Shown: positions 27,408 through 34,956 of the stretch, piece after piece | Layout: every line of letters begins with the position of its first letter | Numbering within the stretch: the first letter of the stretch is position 1 | IMG/VR virus record: IMGVR_UViG_3300046000_008888 | Coordinates: 1-39,399 of that record | DNA length: 39,399 bases | DNA from: a virus | Direction: 5' to 3' (one strand) | Notes under the pieces: generated by a model | What the model was told of the DNA's origin: nothing | What the model saw: the letters and a program-made list of their open reading frames with translations, nothing else | Database searches by the model: none | Position numbers and translations under genes: made by a program

Positions 27408-29036
27408 ATGGCTAATTTATTATTTGAAGGTTGTTGTTATGATGGTTATCAGTACTATACTGACGAGGCTGCTTGGATTGCAACAGGAGGAACCGCAACA
27501 ACGGGATTAACTTACCACTTTTCAGGTGACCCAGTGGTACCTAATGGTTGTTATACTATAGTATCTGCGTTCACTTCAGGGTTTAGCTCAACGATATTCA
27601 CACAATTAGATGGGACTTATACCTTACAAACAGATTGTAGCGATACATTATGTTTAACTGCAGATTGTTGTAGTAATGAAGTTTGTGTCACAATACCTTT
27701 AACCACTTATTCTGGTATAAGTGGCGATTATGTGGTTGCCGGTAATTATAACTCATATCCTTTTTGGACGGGGTCAACCGATCCAGGGTATTTATTTTTT
27801 AATGGTACTAATTGGTGTTTATCTGATAGTTTAGGAGGTACTTGTTATTTTTATGGGTCAAACCCAACGACTTATGTTTGTCCCGATTTAGACGAGAGTA
27901 TTTATCATATATCATTTTGTACACCACCACCTACTCCGTATGACCCTTGTTCTACGTTTGATTTCGATCTTTTAGTTGAGTGTGAAATACCTGTACCAAC
28001 ACCTACACCAACAGCCACTATAGTACCAACACCTACACCAACACCTACACCTACAGTAGATATTTGTTCAGGATTTACTGTGAGTGTTAGTTTTAGTTCA
28101 ACAACTGCACCAACACCATCACCAACCCCAACACCATCACCAACAGCAACGTTTCCTTATAATATTGTTGGGCAATCGGTAACTTTTGTAATTGATGATG
28201 GTAATTTTGAATGTATAACAGTTAAAAAATTAATTGAGTGTGATAATGGAAATGAGATATTTGTTGCAAACCCATTAGTGTATTCAAGTAGTGCGATTAC
28301 TACAGGAACAACATTTTTGGCATTATTTAGTGAGGGTAATAAATGTGTTACCTACGTTGAGGATGAATTTGGTAGTCCTTCAGATTATATTGTAACAATA
28401 AATTCAGTATTTACTGGAGATTGTAGTACTTGTGTTGCACCAGCAATAACACCTACTCCGACAACGACACCAACACCTACGCCAACACCTACACCTACAC
28501 CTACACCAACTGTATCATATGCGGTAGGAACATCGTTTATATTCACATCTTGTACAAGTAATACTATGGTAATACAAAATCTTTACCCACCAACAAATAT
28601 TGTTAGTGGTAGTATAGTACAAGATTACTCAGGAAATTGTTACACGTATGTCGGTTATTATGTTAATTACATACCACCAACAGGATTCTTATGGACAAAT
28701 GCTAATTTGTTTACGGGGACAACCGCAACAACATATACTTCTTGTATTTCTTGTTTAACACCAGCACCTACGGCAACACCAACGTATTTACAGTATACAG
28801 GTAGAGGTGAATTTGGAGTTTCTTGTCCTGTTTGTGAATTAACAAATGGTGGTACTCAAATAACATTCTATACAGAATATAGTACACAACCACTACAAAC
28901 AGGTGACTATATTTATGAAGATAGTACACTTATAACACCAGTAATAATGAGTTATATTAAATATGGAGGTAAAATATATAGTGTTGACTTAGATGGTCAA
29001 ATAACAGAATTTTGTATAGTAAATGGTAATTGTTAA
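27408..29036 (+). CDS. Cys-rich adhesin/tail fibre with Pro-Thr linkers
   Basis: 542 residues. Beads-on-a-string layout: an N-terminal Cys-rich part (E-G-C-C-Y-D-G-Y), a module with Y-P-F-W-T-G-S-T and L-F-F-N-G-T-N-W-C (about 105-170), Pro-Thr linkers at about 195-221, 231-250, 344-370 and 450-463, and two modules between them. Each of the two contains G-N-x-C-(V/Y)-T-Y-V and closes with a C-x-x-C pair (D-C-S-T-C and S-C-I-S-C). The C-terminal part (I-T-F-Y-T-E-Y, Q-T-G-D-Y-I-Y-E-D-S-T-L) resembles the end of the adhesin at 18364. The alternation of folded modules and rigid linkers looks like a surface adhesin. Starts with ATG after an A/T-rich leader and opens the second cassette. Confidence 0.75.
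   Translation: MANLLFEGCCYDGYQYYTDEAAWIATGGTATTGLTYHFSGDPVVPNGCYTIVSAFTSGFSSTIFTQLDGTYTLQTDCSDTLCLTADCCSNEVCVTIPLTTYSGISGDYVVAGNYNSYPFWTGSTDPGYLFFNGTNWCLSDSLGGTCYFYGSNPTTYVCPDLDESIYHISFCTPPPTPYDPCSTFDFDLLVECEIPVPTPTPTATIVPTPTPTPTPTVDICSGFTVSVSFSSTTAPTPSPTPTPSPTATFPYNIVGQSVTFVIDDGNFECITVKKLIECDNGNEIFVANPLVYSSSAITTGTTFLALFSEGNKCVTYVEDEFGSPSDYIVTINSVFTGDCSTCVAPAITPTPTTTPTPTPTPTPTPTPTVSYAVGTSFIFTSCTSNTMVIQNLYPPTNIVSGSIVQDYSGNCYTYVGYYVNYIPPTGFLWTNANLFTGTTATTYTSCISCLTPAPTATPTYLQYTGRGEFGVSCPVCELTNGGTQITFYTEYSTQPLQTGDYIYEDSTLITPVIMSYIKYGGKIYSVDLDGQITEFCIVNGNC
27991..28056 (+). repeat. Pro-Thr-coding repeat, linker 1 of adhesin
   Basis: Two blocks of the CCAACACCTACA type separated by a short A-T-I-V-coding piece. 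The same hexamers as in the array at 20661. Confidence 0.85.
28108..28150 (+). repeat. Pro-Thr/Ser-coding repeat, linker 2 of adhesin
   Basis: CCAACACCATCA-type units coding P-T-P-S, twice repeated. Confidence 0.8.
28450..28510 (+). repeat. Pro-Thr-coding repeat, linker 3 of adhesin
   Basis: A run of ACACCTACACCA-type hexamers coding an uninterrupted (P-T)n stretch of about ten pairs, the longest linker in this gene. Confidence 0.85.
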
Positions 29037-29039
29037 GAT

Positions 29040-29327
29040 ATGGCAACAATAGTAACAGTAAATTCAACAACAGGAACCTTACCATTAGATATATGGGTTT
29101 GTGATACGTGTACAGGGGCATCACCAACCTGTCAATACATTGGAACAACAAGTACATTTCCATATAATTTTACATTACCATCAATATACGAATCAAGTCA
29201 AGTATACTCAATAAAATTTATAGATGATAACGGATGTGTATATTGTGAGGAGTATTCTTACTATAAACAATTTGAGGGTGGAGAAGTATTCTTCTTTAAT
29301 GATGGTACACCATATGAATTTGAATAA
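29040..29327 (+). CDS. Small fibre-associated protein, paralogue family copy 3
   Basis: 95 residues: T-G-T-L-P-L-D-I-W-V-C-D-T-C-T-G, T-C-Q-Y-I-G-T, F-T-L-P-S-I-Y, S-I-K-F-I-D-D-N-G-C-V-Y-C, then F-F-F-N-D-G-T-P-Y-E-F-E. Same pattern as the two genes at 21127 and 21429. As there, it follows a Pro-Thr adhesin within three bases and precedes a fibre gene with the shared attachment N-terminus. Confidence 0.7.
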   Translation: MATIVTVNSTTGTLPLDIWVCDTCTGASPTCQYIGTTSTFPYNFTLPSIYESSQVYSIKFIDDNGCVYCEEYSYYKQFEGGEVFFFNDGTPYEFE

Positions 29328-29347
29328 AACTTAATATATATAAATAA

Positions 29348-29875
29348 ATGGCAAGATTAACAGATAAAACGACAGCGACGGCAGTAACATTGAACAGTTT
29401 GGTTCATATTGTAAATACCGGAGATACCTCACAAAGTAGTTCGGGGTCATCATATAAAACCAACTTAGGTCAAGTTGCTGATGTGATAGGAGGATATCAA
29501 TACTATAGTGCGGTCACTATACCATCGGCAGATATACTTACTTTAAGTTCAACACCTGTTGAGTTACTACCCGCACCTGCATCAGGTTATTATGATGCAA
29601 AATTCATTATTGAATATACGTTTAACACTACACCATACATTACGGTTGGTAATGTAATAATTACAGACGGAACAAATACAATATATAATGATATTTTTGA
29701 TTTTGCAAGTTTTGGTGCCGATACAATATTTATTGTTCAATCAATGAACGGACCAACCAACACTGGAATAACAGCAAATAACGGAATTTATTTAACAAAT
29801 CAAACCGCCGACCCAACATCAGGAGATGGGGATTTGTTAGTAAAAATTTGGTACTCAATAAGAACTGTAGGATAA
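29348..29875 (+). CDS. Short fibre/trimeric adaptor with shared attachment N-terminus
   Basis: 175 residues. Residues 1-50 (L-T-D-K-T, S-L-V-H-I-V, D-T-S-Q-S-S-S-G-S-S-Y-K-T-N-L-G-Q-V) match the N-terminus of the 862-residue fibre. The remaining 120 residues are a single beta-rich domain with no stalk repeats (D-A-K-F-I-I-E-Y-T-F-N, and ending L-L-V-K-I-W-Y-S-I-R). It may be a short fibre or a capsid/baseplate decoration that uses the same docking site as the long fibre. A TATAAATA ends one base before the ATG, too close to serve this start as a normal promoter. Confidence 0.7.
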   Translation: MARLTDKTTATAVTLNSLVHIVNTGDTSQSSSGSSYKTNLGQVADVIGGYQYYSAVTIPSADILTLSSTPVELLPAPASGYYDAKFIIEYTFNTTPYITVGNVIITDGTNTIYNDIFDFASFGADTIFIVQSMNGPTNTGITANNGIYLTNQTADPTSGDGDLLVKIWYSIRTVG

Positions 29876-29879
29876 TAAA

Positions 29880-31505
29880 ATGGCAGGATATACAGGAAAT
29901 ACGTGTGATATTATAACATTATTCCCATTGGGGGTTATATGTCAGAGTGTAAATGCATATACACCATTCACAAGTGATGGTGCAATAAATTTATTTATAA
30001 CAGGAGGTACACCACCATATACAATAACTTGGAATAACGGATCACAAAGTCAAAATATAACTAATTTACAATCAGGAAATTATACGGCAACAATAAAAGA
30101 TTATTACGGTGATTTTAGTGCAACGACAACTTGTACCGTTGGTTACGATACGTTTTATATTGAAAAATTTAAAAATTGTACAACATTATCTGAAATTTAT
30201 TATAATGCCAATTTAAGTTTACTATATAGCGGAGGTTCAATTTACTCTTTAAATAATCAACAAGGGTGTTGGATTAGTGAAGGTATTGAGTTATACACAG
30301 GACAAACTTATTATAACTATAGTGCGGTAACCGTTACAGGACCATTTGAAAATTGTTCAGAATGTTTACCAACGGCACCCGTTGTTTTAAATACATCTGC
30401 TCTATGTCTAACAAACATATATCAGTCAACAGTAACTCAATATCAGTTTTTTTCTGGAGGGACAATTAATGGGTACCCTTCTTGGACATCATCAACTAAT
30501 AATCAAGTAATATATTATAACACAACAAACACAAGTTGGAGAATAACTGGATGGCCATTAAATGGTACACCGTATCTACAAAATGCGACAAGTCCACCAA
30601 TTGGTACTTGGGATATGTTGAATTCAATTCCGGCAAGTATTATAACAGTCAATCAAGGTAGTTGTGGTAATGTTATGACGGCAACAGTGACTAGTACTCC
30701 TCCATTATGTCAAGGAGGAACTAACGGAACTATTACGGTCACTTCAGTTGCTGGAGGAACCGCACCATATACATACTCATTAATTGATGATTTAAGTTTT
30801 TACCAATCATCCCCGACATTTTTAAACCTTAGTGAAGGTAACTATACAGTCTTTATTCAAGATCTTTTTGGTAACGTTACAGTTAATACTGTTAATTTAT
30901 TATCGCCAACACCACCGACACAATATACAATTAACTTAACTTTAACACCTACAAATGGTACACAATTAAATTTCACAACAACAAATACAACTAAGTTATG
31001 GAATTGGTCTGTTTCTGTGACACCACCGCTACCTGCGGGTAAAGAACTTAATTTTACGTTAACACATGCATCAAATTATTCGGCAACAACTGTTGGGGTA
31101 AACACCTCATCTGTATCTTATAGTCAAACAACAGGTACCACAGGAGGAGGTCAGTTTTTAACTTCCCAAACCCCAATAGTGATAACAAATAACTCATCAA
31201 CAGTCCCTTGTTCAAGTACTTTAACATACACAAATTATTTAACAAATAGCACAATTAGACAATATACGGCAAAAATTGTTGGTACAGGTACTGTAAATGG
31301 CACAGTAACACAAGGTGTCACAGTTACCAATAATGTAAACGGTTGTGTGGTAACTGCAGAAATAATAGATAGCATATCTATAACTAACATACAATTAGTT
31401 AACCAAAATCAATGTGAGATAATAAATACTAACATACAACCATTAACATTTAGTTTAGGTAGAACTGGAACACCAGCAGCTTCCATTAATAACCAACAAC
31501 TATAA
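29880..31505 (+). CDS. SprB-like repeat adhesin/tail fibre
   Basis: 541 residues. Residues 30-90 are one SprB-type unit ([17 protein letters not shown], then L-Q-S-G-N-Y-T-A-T-I-K-D-Y-Y-G). A second lies at about 270-345 (G-G-T-N-G-T-I-T-V, G-T-A-P-Y-T-Y-S, S-E-G-N-Y-T-V-F-I-Q-D-L-F-G). Between them are two modules also seen in the adhesin at 27408: one with Q-G-C-W-I and closing C-S-E-C, and one with N-G-Y-P-S-W-T-S-S-T and I-Y-Y-N-T-T. The C-terminal 190 residues are Thr- and Asn-rich beta structure without linkers. It follows the 175-residue gene by four bases. Confidence 0.75.
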   Translation: MAGYTGNTCDIITLFPLGVICQSVNAYTPFTSDGAINLFITGGTPPYTITWNNGSQSQNITNLQSGNYTATIKDYYGDFSATTTCTVGYDTFYIEKFKNCTTLSEIYYNANLSLLYSGGSIYSLNNQQGCWISEGIELYTGQTYYNYSAVTVTGPFENCSECLPTAPVVLNTSALCLTNIYQSTVTQYQFFSGGTINGYPSWTSSTNNQVIYYNTTNTSWRITGWPLNGTPYLQNATSPPIGTWDMLNSIPASIITVNQGSCGNVMTATVTSTPPLCQGGTNGTITVTSVAGGTAPYTYSLIDDLSFYQSSPTFLNLSEGNYTVFIQDLFGNVTVNTVNLLSPTPPTQYTINLTLTPTNGTQLNFTTTNTTKLWNWSVSVTPPLPAGKELNFTLTHASNYSATTVGVNTSSVSYSQTTGTTGGGQFLTSQTPIVITNNSSTVPCSSTLTYTNYLTNSTIRQYTAKIVGTGTVNGTVTQGVTVTNNVNGCVVTAEIIDSISITNIQLVNQNQCEIINTNIQPLTFSLGRTGTPAASINNQQL

Positions 31506-31519
31506 AAAAACAATTGAAA

Positions 31520-31531
31520 TATTTATAAAAT
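31520..31531 (+). promoter_or_regulatory. TATTTATAAAAT motif, candidate late promoter
   Basis: TATTTATA (31520-31527) then TATAAAAT (31524-31531) directly against the ATG at 31532. If it is a promoter, the mRNA would start inside the gene, so here it may be only an A/T-rich start context. Confidence 0.22.
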
Positions 31532-33733
31532 ATGTCATACATAAATAAAGTAACAGGAGGTTTAATAAATACGATACTAACCGATGCGGCAAGAAAGAAA
31601 ATATCGCAAGGTAAGTTCAACATATCATATTTTCAAGTAGGAGATAGTGAAGTTTGTTATGGGTGTATTGCAAACTCAAAACCATCAGATTTAAATGTAT
31701 TAATGCCACAATATAATGCACAAAATACAACGCCGTCACCTGAAACGAATAGAATGCATGTTAAATACCCACTTTACGTTGATTCAACATCAGCAAGTAC
31801 TTATGGTATTGCTTATGATTCATCTTTTGTTGACGACATTTACAATTCTGCAGCTCCAAGAGGATTTTTTACAGGTAACGGACTAACTTATAGCGCATAT
31901 ACATCATCAGCATATACAATCACCCCAAATTTTATTGTTGGTAATTCAAATATTAATTCAGGGACAACTTTAACAATAAGTTCAAGTACTTTAAACTCTT
32001 CAGTTTCAGGTACAGTAACTCCTGGTATGATAATGACATTGTTTACAAATAATTCAGTAACACCACTAAGTGGAAACGCACCTATGTTTACTTATGTTGT
32101 TGTTGGAGTTACTGGTAACACATATAGCTCAACAACGGTAACAATACAAGTTGATAGACAATTACCTAACTTCTCATCAATGGGATTCAGTGGTAATTCA
32201 AGAGTAATATTCTACCCTTCAGGGATGACGGCACTTTATGATTCGGTAACCCCTGAACCGTATTGGGCGACAAATGTTTTTAATTTTGAAACAAATTGTG
32301 ACGTTTCACAATCAGACGTTAAAGTGTGGAACATGAATATTCCTTGGACTGAGTCACCTGCTGGTTTATTTGGAAATACAAATTTAGATTACAATTATTT
32401 TAAATCTACAGGATATACTGGATCAAAAGAGTACTTTGGGTATAAAACGGATTCGGCACAAGTTGACACAGGAGGTGTATATTTTTATAACTCAATGGGT
32501 CAACAAATTACTGTAAATCCATCAGACCAAAAGGCGGTTGCTATTCTACACTACACAAACCAATCAATAGATAATTTCTATGGTGAAAAGTTTGCACAAC
32601 AAGAATATGACGCAACAAATCCTAATGGTACAGGACAAGCAAGGAATTTTAAAATTAGTATCCCATGGTTGATGTGGCATAAAAACCCTAATAGAACCAT
32701 AGGTGAAGAATTTTATACTGACCCATCAGGGTTTACGCAAGTTGACTTATTTCAAGTATATTATATGAAATCTAAAAAAGATTCAGGGTTTAATAGTCCT
32801 GGTCTTAGATATTATCAGTTATGGGATACTCACACAAATAGTAACGGTTATCCAAATAGGGTTGGTAAAGTGTTTCCTGACCTTAAAATGGTCATATTTG
32901 ATGATGATGAAGTCATCGCAGCACTTTCTTACAAATCAAATAGAAGTTGGACTCTTCCAGCACCAAAGGTAGGGACAATCATACCAAATGCTTGTGATGG
33001 TATTTTAGGAAATGATGAAGGTCTTGTTAGTGCAAATACCGAATCAATATTTGTTACATACAGATTTAATAATTCCGCATTTACTAATTCTTTACATTGT
33101 AATTATTATACAAAAGTAACGCCAGCACTTTTAGACCCAAATCAAACAACATATAATATATTTTTAAAATTTGGTAACGAGTTTCCATTTTTAATTTCAC
33201 AAAACACAACAATACCTACAGGATTTACTGCAAATCAAATGAGAGTGTTGGCACAAAAAGTACAAAGTGGGACAACGAGACCAACATCAACACAATGGAA
33301 ACAAATTGATGTTATGTCACAGTTGTCAGCATCAACTAATAGTGGATACTTAACCGTAAGTGGGTTAACGGGGACAACAATACAAATTACAAAAGATATG
33401 TATGACAATGCACCAACATACAATCTAAATAATTATATTACATTACCAACATCAGCAATGTCAGGAATAACACTTAATTTTGGAGGTGAATACTACTTTT
33501 ATGGGCAAATTACAACAGATATTCAAGCAACAATATACGTAATGAACTTCTTATGTAATATTGGACAAAATCAATTTTTAACATCAACAAACCCAACTTG
33601 GGACGGGACCTCACCATATATTTCAGAAGTTGCTCTTTACAACGATGAAAAGGAACTTATGGTTATATCTAAGATACAATCCCCTGAAAAAAGACAAGGG
33701 ATACAACAGTATCCTGTTAAACTTGATTTTTAA
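31532..33733 (+). CDS. Putative tail-associated structural protein
   Basis: 733 residues. The N-terminus, G-G-L-I-N-T-I-L-T-D-A-A-R-K-K-I-S-Q-G-K, followed by F-N-I-S-Y-F-Q-V-G-D-S-E-V, resembles the opening of many phage fibre and tail proteins, which read L-T-x-x-G-x-x-x-(L/I)-x-x-G-x-x-x-x-x-x-x-x-x-G-D. The rest is beta-rich with W-D-T-H-T-N-S-N-G-Y-P and V-F-P-D-L-K-M-V-I-F-D-D-D-E near 440-470, and V-A-L-Y-N-D-E-K-E-L-M-V-I-S-K near the end. Closing motifs of that kind (stating that an element can be moved or updated) are seen in cyanophage-like structural proteins, but I cannot name the family. It ends the fibre block, six bases before the resolvase gene. Confidence 0.65.
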   Translation: MSYINKVTGGLINTILTDAARKKISQGKFNISYFQVGDSEVCYGCIANSKPSDLNVLMPQYNAQNTTPSPETNRMHVKYPLYVDSTSASTYGIAYDSSFVDDIYNSAAPRGFFTGNGLTYSAYTSSAYTITPNFIVGNSNINSGTTLTISSSTLNSSVSGTVTPGMIMTLFTNNSVTPLSGNAPMFTYVVVGVTGNTYSSTTVTIQVDRQLPNFSSMGFSGNSRVIFYPSGMTALYDSVTPEPYWATNVFNFETNCDVSQSDVKVWNMNIPWTESPAGLFGNTNLDYNYFKSTGYTGSKEYFGYKTDSAQVDTGGVYFYNSMGQQITVNPSDQKAVAILHYTNQSIDNFYGEKFAQQEYDATNPNGTGQARNFKISIPWLMWHKNPNRTIGEEFYTDPSGFTQVDLFQVYYMKSKKDSGFNSPGLRYYQLWDTHTNSNGYPNRVGKVFPDLKMVIFDDDEVIAALSYKSNRSWTLPAPKVGTIIPNACDGILGNDEGLVSANTESIFVTYRFNNSAFTNSLHCNYYTKVTPALLDPNQTTYNIFLKFGNEFPFLISQNTTIPTGFTANQMRVLAQKVQSGTTRPTSTQWKQIDVMSQLSASTNSGYLTVSGLTGTTIQITKDMYDNAPTYNLNNYITLPTSAMSGITLNFGGEYYFYGQITTDIQATIYVMNFLCNIGQNQFLTSTNPTWDGTSPYISEVALYNDEKELMVISKIQSPEKRQGIQQYPVKLDF

Positions 33734-33739
33734 ATTATT

Positions 33740-34345
33740 ATGTTAGAAAAAACAGATTTGAAGAACTCACCAAAAGTTCTTGGTTTGGATATTTCAACCA
33801 AAACAATCGGATGGTCTCTATTTGACATTCAAACTGAAGAACTATTAGAATTAACGCATTTCTCACCAGTTATTAAACCAAAACCTGAAGATAAAATTGA
33901 AGAATTAATTCTAAAAGTTAAAGGGTTTGAAGAAAAATTGGAAGGTTATAAAGGATTAGGAATTGCTAAAGTTATAATTGAAGAACCACTTTTAAATTCA
34001 AATAATATTTGGACAGTAGGGGTACTTCTCAGATATAATTCAATGATTACAAAATCTATTTATGATATTTTGGGAATTGTACCTAATTTTATATCAACAT
34101 ATGAATCAAGAAAAAATGCTTGGCCTGATTTAATACAAAAAAACGACAAAGATAAGTATGTTCTTTTTGGTGGATTACCAAAAACCGTTGATAAAAAAGA
34201 AATTATTTGGAAAAAAGTTTCAGATAAAGAACCTCAGATAAAATGGCTTTACACTAAAAACAACACCCTTAAAAAAGAATGTTTTGATATGTCCGATTCA
34301 TATACTTGTGTTCTTGGGTATATGAAAGACCAAAAAATTTGGTAA
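33740..34345 (+). CDS. RuvC-like Holliday junction resolvase / RNase H-fold nuclease
   Basis: 201 residues. The fold is shown by V-L-G-L-D17-I-S-T-K-T-I-G-W-S (first acidic residue and glycine turn), V-I-I-E81-E82-P-L-L-N-S-N-N (second), and F-D183-M-S-D186-S-Y (third and fourth). These are the catalytic positions of RuvC-type enzymes, which cut four-way junctions in replicating or recombining DNA. In T4 the unrelated gp49 does this job before packaging, which could explain its place at the end of the structural block. The region 124-170 is an unusual Lys-rich insert. Other RNase H-fold nucleases remain possible. A terminator overlaps its stop codon. Confidence 0.8.
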   Translation: MLEKTDLKNSPKVLGLDISTKTIGWSLFDIQTEELLELTHFSPVIKPKPEDKIEELILKVKGFEEKLEGYKGLGIAKVIIEEPLLNSNNIWTVGVLLRYNSMITKSIYDILGIVPNFISTYESRKNAWPDLIQKNDKDKYVLFGGLPKTVDKKEIIWKKVSDKEPQIKWLYTKNNTLKKECFDMSDSYTCVLGYMKDQKIW

Positions 34346-34369
34346 ATCAGTGTCCTCACTGATTTTTTT
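34344..34369 (+). terminator. Intrinsic terminator after RuvC-like gene
   Basis: 9-bp stem AAATCAGTG (34344-34352) with CACTGATTT (34357-34365), TCCT loop, T run to 34369. The stem begins within the stop codon TAA (34343-34345). It ends the structural transcript. Confidence 0.9.
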
Positions 34370-34380
34370 GTTTTAAGATA

Positions 34381-34392
34381 TATTTATAAATA
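34381..34392 (+). promoter_or_regulatory. TATTTATAAATA motif, candidate late promoter
   Basis: TATTTATA (34381-34388) overlapping TATAAATA (34385-34392), ten bases before the ATG at 34403 and twelve bases after a strong terminator. This is the cleanest terminator-then-motif arrangement in the window. Confidence 0.48.
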
Positions 34393-34402
34393 AAAACATA
34401 CT

Positions 34403-34870
34403 ATGAAAAAAATAATTAGATTATCTGAATCACAATTGGTTTCTTTAATTGAAAAAGTAATTAAAGAGCAACCGGCATTTGGTCAGGAAAAAACAAAAGA
34501 AACTGAAAGTGCCTTAGAAGAACAAATATTTGAGTTAGAAAGAATACAATATGATTTAAAACAAACTTTAAAAGAGTTAGAACAAGATAAAAAAGTTGCT
34601 GGAGGCAAGTTAATGCCGAGGATTAAAAATTGGTTAACAAAAAATAGATTAAAGAAAGAAAATCAAGAAATTGCAAAAAGAATTGAACAAGCACAAAGAG
34701 ATATTGAAACTTATAATAGTGGTAAACTTTTAAGTGATAGTGAAAAAAAGGCAATATTGGCACGTGTGGGTACGATAATTGCGGCTATCGGAGCATTTAT
34801 TGTAGATACTAAAACTAATTTTATTAGTAAGACGGTAACATCAATTAAAGATAGAACTAATAGAGATTAA
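34403..34870 (+). CDS. Coiled-coil protein with I-R-L-S-E leader and hydrophobic C-terminal segment
   Basis: 155 residues. The first 22, M-K-K-I-I-R-L-S-E-S-Q-L-V-S-L-I-E-K-V-I, resemble a leader I remember at the start of many otherwise unrelated proteins of large Bacteroidetes phages. Residues 33-66 and 82-103 are charged heptad-like coiled coil. Residues 118-135 (A-I-L-A-R-V-G-T-I-I-A-A-I-G-A-F-I-V) could sit in a membrane. It has its own motif-type promoter and terminator, so it is a single-gene unit. It could be a virion-packaged protein or a lysis or membrane protein; nothing decides this. Confidence 0.65.
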   Translation: MKKIIRLSESQLVSLIEKVIKEQPAFGQEKTKETESALEEQIFELERIQYDLKQTLKELEQDKKVAGGKLMPRIKNWLTKNRLKKENQEIAKRIEQAQRDIETYNSGKLLSDSEKKAILARVGTIIAAIGAFIVDTKTNFISKTVTSIKDRTNRD

Positions 34871-34889
34871 AATTAATTGTTTTATATTT

Positions 34890-34916
34890 AACCCACCCCA
34901 TAAAGGTGGGTTTTTT
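34890..34916 (+). terminator. Intrinsic terminator before primase
   Basis: 8-bp stem AACCCACC (34890-34897) with GGTGGGTT (34905-34912), 7-base loop, then T run (34911-34916). It rules out the in-frame GTG at 34906 as the primase start, because that lies inside the stem. Confidence 0.9.
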
Positions 34917-34921
34917 ATTAT

Positions 34922-34950
34922 TTGACAAAACCAATCCATACACTTATCTT
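34922..34950 (+). promoter_or_regulatory. Possible host-type promoter before primase
   Basis: TTGACA at 34922-34927, 17-base spacing, TATCTT at 34945-34950, six bases before the primase ATG at 34957. It lies straight after a terminator, where a new promoter is expected. The leader would be very short. Bacteroidetes promoters differ from this consensus, so confidence is low. Confidence 0.35.
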
Positions 34951-34956
34951 ATACAT

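Noticed and set aside
29339-29346. Exact TATAAATA as promoter of the 175-residue gene
   Set aside because: It ends one base before the ATG, so transcription would begin inside the gene. It may be only an A/T-rich start context, or serve the next gene.
34906-34956. Longer primase from a GTG start at 34906
   Set aside because: The GTG is inside the stem of the terminator at 34890-34916, and the extra residues do not resemble a primase start. ATG 34957 is preferred.
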